NCBI GenBank assembly: GCA_012960115.1
Contig: DUBX01000013.1
Coordinates: 7,301-71,300, forward strand
Length of the DNA stretch: 64,000 nt
DNA from: Porticoccaceae bacterium
Lineage (GTDB): Bacteria > Pseudomonadota > Gammaproteobacteria > Pseudomonadales > Porticoccaceae
Reading direction: 5' to 3'
This document shows, one piece after another, positions 58,236-64,000 of the stretch. Numbering within the stretch: the stretch's first letter is position 1; the number at the start of each line of letters is the position of its first letter. The notes beneath the pieces were generated by a model. It was not told where the DNA came from, ran no database searches, and saw only the letters and a list, made by a program, of their open reading frames with translations. The position numbers were made by a program, and so were the translations under genes.

Positions 58236-58712
58236 TTAAGCCTGAAACTGCTTAGGGTTCATAAACATAAGTTTCACGATCAAATGTTCATCTAGAGGTT
58301 CGACTGCCATCATGAGGACATTTAGATCATCGCCTATCTGCACGCCCGTGGGTAAGTTAAATAAAAGGCCACCCGTAGCCTCATTTGTTAGGGTGCGTAG
58401 ATCTTTAAGTTCCTTGTCTTTACGGGCCTCTGTTTCAAACTTCTCCAGCATTGTGCGCAGCGAAATGTCGAAATTTGGATAGTTGAATTGGCCGCAATAT
58501 TCACTGCGGTCTAGCTCGAGCTTAATAGGGATGACCATCCCGCTTTCCTTTGCCGTCAATTCTCCTGATTGAACCTGATTGCCCTGCTTAAGCTCTTTAA
58601 AGAGTTTCTTAGCATCTTCAGGTTTTTGCCGAATGAATCCGGCCACTAGAATGTTTACGCCCATGTTAAACAGTTTTCGTGAATCGATGTTAATAGATTG
58701 TTCTTCGCTCAT
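58236..58712 (-). CDS. Conserved protein of unknown function
   Basis: 158-residue soluble protein, not recognised. Begins MSEEQSINIDSRKLFNMGVN; contains a Lys/Glu-rich middle and a beta-rich C-terminus (LLFNLPTGVQIGDDLNVLMM). No signal peptide, membrane segment or catalytic motif seen. No close neighbours on the same strand, so context is not informative. Codon use and length make it a credible gene. Confidence 0.6.
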   Translation of the reverse strand: MSEEQSINIDSRKLFNMGVNILVAGFIRQKPEDAKKLFKELKQGNQVQSGELTAKESGMVIPIKLELDRSEYCGQFNYPNFDISLRTMLEKFETEARKDKELKDLRTLTNEATGGLLFNLPTGVQIGDDLNVLMMAVEPLDEHLIVKLMFMNPKQFQA

Positions 58713-59018
58713 TTTTATACGCCATTTTGTTTTCTTTGAACTCTAACTTAAACGTTGGTGAATTGTAATAGCTGGAGTTTTTTTCTTGGTCTACTTGTTG
58801 GTTTTTATGTCTTTAGCACAGCTTCAAGCGGCTAGTCGTTGCTGATTACGGCGGGTTCGCTTTTGAAACACTGTATTTCCGCGATAAATGCGACTATGAC
58901 GTTTATTCGTTTTACCTATCAAAATCTCAGTACCAATATAATCGACCTAACTCTGTCTACGCCGCTTCTGGTTGATAGTTTGTGATGAGTCAATACCAAG
59001 TTAAAAAGGCAGTGATAT
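58713..59018. other. Intergenic region upstream of sdaA
   Basis: About 300 bp between divergent genes. No reading frame with support, no RNA gene, and no clear promoter pair; presumably holds promoters for both flanking genes. Confidence 0.4.
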
Positions 59019-60413
59019 ATGGCAATTAGTGCACTTGATTTATTTAAGATAGGCATCGGGCCCTCAAGTTCACATACTGTCGGGCCCATGTTAGCAGCAG
59101 CCCAATTTGCGGCCCATTTAAGAGATGTGGGTGTCTTAAGTTCGGTGACTCGCGTGGTTGCCGAAATGTTTGGATCTCTCGGCGCAACGGGCAAAGGACA
59201 CGGCACGCCAAAAGCTGTATTACTTGGTTTGGAGGGAGAGAACCCTGAATCTATAGACCTTACCAGCATAGCGGCCAGGGTGGCCAATATTCGAGAAAAT
59301 CATTGTTTAAACCTCTGTGGAAGCCATAGAATAAACTATGACCATGAAACAGATTTTATTCTACATCGACGGAAAAGCTTACCCTTTCACCCCAACGGGA
59401 TGACATTTTCTGCATTTGATGAGCAGAGTATCAGTCTGAGTAAAAAAACATTCTATTCGGTTGGCGGTGGGTTTGTTATCGACGGCAATGCGCAGTCTGC
59501 TGACTGTCTTATCGAGGATAGTAGGAAGTTACCCTACGAGTTCGATTTTGGGGCAGAGATACTTACGCTATGTGCCGTGCACAATATGACCATTGCTGAG
59601 TTGATGCTGGCCAATGAAAGCGCTTGGCGACCGGCTGCGGCGACTCGAGCTGAGCTTTTGAAGCTCTGGCATTTCATGAAGGAGTGTATTGACAACGGTA
59701 TAGCCAATAGTGGAATACTACCTGGTGGATTACAGGTGCCAAGAAGAGCGAAACATTTACATCTTCAGCTCGTTGCTAGATCTGAGTCGGTTGACCCTTT
59801 GGCAGTATTAGATTGGGTTACTCTCTACGCACTGGCAGTTAACGAGGAAAATGCGGCTGGTGGCAGAGTAGTCACGGCACCAACGAATGGAGCGGCAGGT
59901 ATTATTCCGGCGGTACTTAATTATTATCTTGAGTTTGTCCCCGGGGCCAACACAGATGGTGTCGTAGACTTTTTGTTAACAGCGGCAGCTATCGGTATTC
60001 TCTATAAAAAGAATGCGTCCATTAGTGGTGCGGAAGTAGGCTGTCAGGGCGAGATAGGGTCTGCCTGTTCTATGGCTGCCGGTGCCCTTACGGCCGTACT
60101 GGGTGGTACTCCAGAACAGGTTGAAAACGCCGCTGAAATTGGAATGGAACACAATCTTGGGTTGACCTGCGACCCGATTGGCGGCTTAGTTCAGGTGCCT
60201 TGCATTGAGCGTAACGCAATGGGTTCTATTAAAGCCATTCATGCTTCACGCATAGCTTTACATGGCGATGGCAATCACTTTGTGTCATTGGATAAGGTCA
60301 TTAAAACGATGCGTAAAACCGGTGAAGACATGCACAAGCACTACAAAGAAACCTCAAGAGGAGGTTTAGCCACTCAGGTTTTGGAAGTGCCTGTAAATAT
60401 CATCGAATGCTAA
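59019..60413 (+). CDS. sdaA: L-serine ammonia-lyase, iron-sulfur type
   Basis: Deaminates serine to pyruvate. 464 residues, the single-chain form with N-terminal beta domain ([16 protein letters not shown]) and C-terminal alpha domain. Cluster cysteines are in [15 protein letters not shown] and [28 protein letters not shown] is also diagnostic. Ends with a 4-bp overlap with purC on the opposite strand. Confidence 0.96.
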   Translation: MAISALDLFKIGIGPSSSHTVGPMLAAAQFAAHLRDVGVLSSVTRVVAEMFGSLGATGKGHGTPKAVLLGLEGENPESIDLTSIAARVANIRENHCLNLCGSHRINYDHETDFILHRRKSLPFHPNGMTFSAFDEQSISLSKKTFYSVGGGFVIDGNAQSADCLIEDSRKLPYEFDFGAEILTLCAVHNMTIAELMLANESAWRPAAATRAELLKLWHFMKECIDNGIANSGILPGGLQVPRRAKHLHLQLVARSESVDPLAVLDWVTLYALAVNEENAAGGRVVTAPTNGAAGIIPAVLNYYLEFVPGANTDGVVDFLLTAAAIGILYKKNASISGAEVGCQGEIGSACSMAAGALTAVLGGTPEQVENAAEIGMEHNLGLTCDPIGGLVQVPCIERNAMGSIKAIHASRIALHGDGNHFVSLDKVIKTMRKTGEDMHKHYKETSRGGLATQVLEVPVNIIEC

Positions 60414-61513
60414 TCGACCAAGCCGTACTTTTCCCTCAGAACAGCTAAGATTTCGGCCTTAGGATTGTCGGAAATCTCAAGGGTTTGCCCAGTAATCTTT
60501 TCTGCTAAACTGACGTAGGTATTCGACACAGCCATCATTACTGACTCGGGTAAAGGGTTATCTCTTGCCAAGGCAGTTCGCTCATCCATACGGTTTTTGT
60601 CTAGTAATATTTCGGGTTCGGGGAAGTGTCCGAGCAATAATTGTCGAAAGCTCTCCTTAGAGTTTTCAACCACTTTTCCGTCGCGGTAACTCGGTCCATC
60701 CCATATTCTTGAGGAGTCGGGAGTACCCACCTCGTCCATATAGATTAGCTTCTCATTGCCAGCGCGATCGGTCACATAACCGAACTCAAACTTGGTGTCG
60801 ACAAATACCTGATCCAGTTTGGCCAGTTCGTCACTGATCACCGCAAAGCCTTCGCCTAGAAGTTTCTCGTAAACATCAATATCCCCGGGATTACTGAACT
60901 TAAAGGCAACGTAATTGTTTTCAATATCTGCCCTTGAGACGTTAACATCATCGACCTCAGGAACACCTGGAATACCCGTTAAGATTCCTTTAGTTGAAGG
61001 GGTAATGAGCAGCTCTGGTAATTTTTCATCACGCCCCAAGCCATCTGCCATTTGGATACCACAAAATGCTCGCTCTCCTTTCTCATAGGCGCGCCACATA
61101 GACCCGGTAATATACTGTCGACAAATGGCTTCAATCATTACTGGTTTGGCTTTTTGTACAATCCAGACGAGAGGGTGGGGGACATCTAAAATGTGACTCT
61201 CGGCAAGACCTTGCTCGCGAAACAGTTTAAACCAATGATTTGAGATGGCGTTCAAGGCCGCTCCCTTGCCGGGAACTCCGCGCATGCCGCCTTCCGCTTG
61301 CCATATGCATTCAAAAGCCGAGATGCGATCACTAATCACCATGATCGCTAGAGGTGCATCTGGGGCTACATTATAGTTATTTTCTTCGACTAATCGCCGA
61401 CTATCGCTGTCGGTGAGCCAATACACGGATCGCACTTTGCCGCTATGGACTGGTTTATCCGTGCGAATTGGAAGGTCATCGTTTACTGCTAATACTCTGT
61501 CCGCAAGACTCAT
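60410..61513 (-). CDS. purC: Phosphoribosylaminoimidazole-succinocarboxamide synthase
   Basis: SAICAR synthetase of purine synthesis. 367 residues, the long form (E. coli PurC is 237), as in Vibrio-type enzymes. [12 protein letters not shown] opening, [36 protein letters not shown], and the metal/ATP site [11 protein letters not shown] ... [14 protein letters not shown]. Complete, with no sign of fusion. Confidence 0.95.
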   Translation of the reverse strand: MSLADRVLAVNDDLPIRTDKPVHSGKVRSVYWLTDSDSRRLVEENNYNVAPDAPLAIMVISDRISAFECIWQAEGGMRGVPGKGAALNAISNHWFKLFREQGLAESHILDVPHPLVWIVQKAKPVMIEAICRQYITGSMWRAYEKGERAFCGIQMADGLGRDEKLPELLITPSTKGILTGIPGVPEVDDVNVSRADIENNYVAFKFSNPGDIDVYEKLLGEGFAVISDELAKLDQVFVDTKFEFGYVTDRAGNEKLIYMDEVGTPDSSRIWDGPSYRDGKVVENSKESFRQLLLGHFPEPEILLDKNRMDERTALARDNPLPESVMMAVSNTYVSLAEKITGQTLEISDNPKAEILAVLREKYGLVD

Positions 61514-61672
61514 AAGTTGTTACCTAGCTTGTTGCAATGTAAGTTGGTGTGGGAAAATTAACAAGCCGGCAATTCTAACAATTCGTAAAGCGCGGAGCAA
61601 AGGAAAGATTAGTCTAATATCGGTTACTATGGTCCGTCGAGTTTATAATCTACACCAGGAAAGGACATCTTT

Positions 61673-62575
61673 ATGCAGACCGTTTTGGTTGCCGGAGGCA
61701 GTGGTTTCATCGGCCGACATTTTTGCCGTGCAGCATCGGTGCTTGGTTGGGAACTTATCGTGCTCAGTCGTAATCCCGCAGCTGCAAAGATGGTTTTGCC
61801 CGAGGCTGTTCAAATAGTCTCTGCCCTAGACCAAATTGCTGTGGACCGAACTATTGACTCAATCGTTAACCTTGCCGGTGAGCCGCTTGCTGAACATCGT
61901 TGGACAAATCAACGAAAAAAACAGTTCTATGGCAGCCGCTCAGGGTTGACAGATAGCCTCTATGATTTCTTTTGCGGGCGTCAGTCCGCACCCGTCACCT
62001 TAATTAGCGGTTCTGCTATTGGTTACTACGGTTCCGGTTCCGGTTCAGATCCGAGGCACGAGGGAAGTGCCGCTACCGATGGGTTCTCTCATCAGTTGTG
62101 CGATAGCTGGGAGAAAAGTGCCACGCAGTTCGAATCTTTGGGTACACGGGTATGCATGGTACGAACCGGCATTGTTCTTGGTGACCAAGGAGCCTTGGCG
62201 AAAATGCTATTGCCCTTTAATTTTGGTCTTGGTGGGCGAATTGGGGATGGTCGGCAAATAATGTCTTGGGTTCATATTACTGACATGGTTAATATTTTAT
62301 TACATTGTATAGCCGACGCAGAGCTGTCCGGACCGATTAACGCAACGGCCCCGAATCCGGTGGACAATAAAACCTTTGTCCAAGCTCTGGGTAAGATATT
62401 GCATCGCCCAACACTAATACCTATGCCCGGTTTAGTGGTCAAATTACTGTTTGGCGAGATGGGTGTTGAGTTACTTCTGCAGGGGCAGTGCGTGATACCT
62501 GAAAAGCTTCAACAAAACGGCTTTGAATTTAAATTCCCGATACTTCCTCAAGCGCTTGAAGATTTGCTAGGCTAG
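61673..62575 (+). CDS. TIGR01777 family NAD-dependent epimerase (YfcH-like)
   Basis: 300 residues. N-terminal dinucleotide motif VAGGSGFIGRHF, SIVNLAGEPLAEHRW, SGSAIGYYG, and a C-terminal INATAPNPVDNKTFVQALG, all characteristic of the YfcH/TIGR01777 extended-SDR group. Physiological substrate unknown. Shine-Dalgarno AGGA lies 8 nt upstream of the ATG. Confidence 0.88.
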   Translation: MQTVLVAGGSGFIGRHFCRAASVLGWELIVLSRNPAAAKMVLPEAVQIVSALDQIAVDRTIDSIVNLAGEPLAEHRWTNQRKKQFYGSRSGLTDSLYDFFCGRQSAPVTLISGSAIGYYGSGSGSDPRHEGSAATDGFSHQLCDSWEKSATQFESLGTRVCMVRTGIVLGDQGALAKMLLPFNFGLGGRIGDGRQIMSWVHITDMVNILLHCIADAELSGPINATAPNPVDNKTFVQALGKILHRPTLIPMPGLVVKLLFGEMGVELLLQGQCVIPEKLQQNGFEFKFPILPQALEDLLG

Positions 62576-62684
62576 GTGCGGTATGCCACAAAAAGCCTAG
62601 ATCAATTAAGCGTAATAAGTATACTAGATGGCTTTGTCGTCACGATCGACAGCAACAATAAACCAACGTCAAAGGAGTCTGGCC

Positions 62685-63512
62685 ATGAATGCACGTTTTA
62701 GTGGGAAAACAATTATTATCACAGGTGCGTCTGCCGGTGTTGGTGCCGCCTGCGCGCGTGCCCTTGCTGCACAGAAAGCTAATCTGGTGTTGGTGGCCAG
62801 AGGTCAGCAAGGACTGGACATCATTAAGGAAGAGCTATCAGCGCAAACTAAGGTACTTACAGTAGCAATGGATGTCTCAGACGTCGAGCAATGTTTGGCA
62901 CTGTTGGTCAAGGCTGAGGAGGAATTTGGTACTGTTGATGTACTGGTCAATAATGCTGGCATGCATTGCCGAGGAGACCTAGAAACTGTGGATCCTGCAG
63001 ACGTGGGTGCGATGGTCGATATTAATATCCGCGCCCCCCTTATATTATCCTGTGCAGCTATTCCCTATTTGCGGCGCGCCGGTGGTGGCGGGATTGTTAT
63101 GGTCGGGTCACTTGCAGGCATGGCTCCCCTGCAGGGCGCGGCAACCTATTCTGGTACTAAAGCTGGATTGCGGGCATTTGCATATGCCTTGGCGGATGAG
63201 ATGCGGGGCACGGGAATTCATGTTGGGGTAGTTTCTCCCGGACCAATTGATACGGGTTTTATTATGGATGAGATCGACAAGGTTGAAGACATTGTCTTTT
63301 CTCAGCCGATGAGCAGTCCCAGCGACGTAGCAGATGCTGTGCTGAGCTTAGCCGTTGGAGATAAATTAGAGATTCCCATGCCAGCTACCAGTGGTAAATT
63401 GACTAATCTAGGATATCTGTTCCCCAGACTTCGACGTTACCTTCGTCCTAAGCTTTACGCTAAGGGTCGAAAGAATAAAGATAAGTACCGTAATCGGCAG
63501 GTTAACGAATAA
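62685..63512 (+). CDS. Short-chain dehydrogenase/reductase
   Basis: 275 residues from ATG 62685 (AAAGGAG 7 nt upstream); an earlier ATG at 62628 would add 19 residues without SDR similarity. Cofactor motif TGASAGVGAACARAL, NNAGMH, catalytic Ser (GSLAGM) and YSGTKAG. The basic C-terminal tail (RRYLRPKLYAKGRKNKDK) suggests a membrane- or nucleic-acid-facing end. Substrate unknown. Confidence 0.87.
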   Translation: MNARFSGKTIIITGASAGVGAACARALAAQKANLVLVARGQQGLDIIKEELSAQTKVLTVAMDVSDVEQCLALLVKAEEEFGTVDVLVNNAGMHCRGDLETVDPADVGAMVDINIRAPLILSCAAIPYLRRAGGGGIVMVGSLAGMAPLQGAATYSGTKAGLRAFAYALADEMRGTGIHVGVVSPGPIDTGFIMDEIDKVEDIVFSQPMSSPSDVADAVLSLAVGDKLEIPMPATSGKLTNLGYLFPRLRRYLRPKLYAKGRKNKDKYRNRQVNE

Positions 63513-63528
63513 CTCTGTAGGCCTATAA

Positions 63529-64000
63529 ATGAAGCTAAATTATATCGACCAAGGCACGGGACAACCTATCGTTTTATTACATGGTATGTTTGGTTCTTTA
63601 TCTAATCTAGGTAATCTCGCTCGCGAGCTGGCCACCGGTTATCGAGTGATTAGTGCAGACCTGCGCAATCATGGAGATTCCCCCCATGAACAGGAAATGG
63701 ATATTCCAGGTATGGCTGACGATATCATCGAGCTTTTAGACGATCTTGGCTTGCCCGCTGCGAGTCTAATCGGTCACTCCTTGGGCGGTAAGATTGGTAT
63801 GCAGGTGGCGCTCAATTATCCCTCGAGAACAACCAAGTTAGTGGTGGCGGATATTGCACCAGTGGCCTATGTTCCCCGCCAAGATGCGGCACTTCAAGCG
63901 TTGCGGACGCTGTCTGGTCTTGATGTCGATAGTCGTGGACAAGCTGATACTGCCATGGCAACGTATGTGCCGGAGTCTCAGACGCGATCTTTTCTGCTAA
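63529..64000 (+). CDS. Alpha/beta hydrolase (YbfF-like esterase), 3' end cut by window edge
   Basis: Open from ATG 63529 to the end of the window (157 codons seen). Contains IVLLHGMFGSLSNL (oxyanion hole region), ADLRNHGDSPH and nucleophile elbow GHSLGGK, matching the YbfF esterase group of alpha/beta hydrolases. The catalytic Asp/His end is beyond the window. It starts 16 bp after the SDR gene, so probably in the same operon. Confidence 0.85.
   Translation, partial: MKLNYIDQGTGQPIVLLHGMFGSLSNLGNLARELATGYRVISADLRNHGDSPHEQEMDIPGMADDIIELLDDLGLPAASLIGHSLGGKIGMQVALNYPSRTTKLVVADIAPVAYVPRQDAALQALRTLSGLDVDSRGQADTAMATYVPESQTRSFLL

Noticed and set aside
1..64000. tRNA genes, insertion sequences, prophage, CRISPR arrays, restriction or toxin-antitoxin systems
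   Set aside because: None visible: no cloverleaf-like intergenic segments, no transposase or integrase, no regularly spaced repeats, and nearly all space is occupied by core genes.

Overview
The window is a gene-dense stretch (about 63 protein genes in 64 kb, roughly mid-40s percent G+C by eye) of a gammaproteobacterial chromosome. Gene content and order (pheA / tyrA-aroA / cmk / rpsA / ihfB; pepA-holC-valS divergent from lptFG; rlmB / rpsF-rpsR / rplI / dnaB; ilvB-ilvN / pssA / leuA; holD-rimI; uvrA / MFS / ssb; fabA-fabB) resemble Pseudomonas-type and marine Cellvibrionales-type genomes. A compact aerobic marine lineage such as SAR92/OM60 relatives is my best guess, but that is inference only. 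I saw no tRNA, rRNA, insertion sequence, prophage or CRISPR array.

Layout. 1-6.1 kb: aromatic amino acid genes (prephenate dehydratase, a prephenate dehydrogenase-EPSP synthase fusion), CMP kinase, ribosomal protein S1 with a three-hairpin leader, and IHF beta. 6.2-13.2 kb (minus strand): rep, valS, holC, pepA. 13.3-15.5 kb: lptF-lptG. 15.6-17.6 kb: glpK and an RDD membrane protein. 17.7-23.9 kb: rlmB, a CDP-alcohol phosphatidyltransferase, rpsF-rpsR-membrane protein-rplI, dnaB, panC. 23.9-25.7 kb: a lipoprotein amidohydrolase. 25.7-31.9 kb: branched-chain amino acid genes ilvB-ilvN and leuA, both with candidate leader peptides, interleaved with a tyrosine phosphatase and pssA. 31.9-36.2 kb: holD-like psi subunit, rimI, NfeD and SPFH proteins, a lipoprotein, two conserved proteins of unknown function. 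36.2-41.7 kb: uvrA, a YajR-like transporter, ssb, a peroxiredoxin. 41.7-45.0 kb: SET protein, fabB (frameshifted), fabA, ispB. 45.4-49.0 kb: three-gene proton-translocating transhydrogenase, then a small membrane protein gene with an apparent frameshift. 49.1-52.6 kb: clpB behind a heat-shock-type promoter, and a LuxR-type regulator. 52.9-57.5 kb: a five-gene cytochrome c oxidase operon with two subunit III-like genes. 57.5-64 kb: two conserved proteins, sdaA, purC, a TIGR01777 epimerase, an SDR enzyme, and the start of an alpha/beta hydrolase.

How it fits together: the window is mostly core metabolism and replication/translation machinery. Chi and psi of the DNA polymerase III clamp loader are both present, as are the SSB they contact and the replicative helicase DnaB. 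The main points of interest are regulatory: the rpsA leader, leuA and ilvB leader peptides, an RpoH-like promoter for clpB, and paired promoters with palindromes between fabA and ispB and at uvrA. Two single-base frameshifts (fabB and the small membrane protein) also deserve attention. I did not find a convincing new defence, mobile or biosynthetic system, and I do not claim one.
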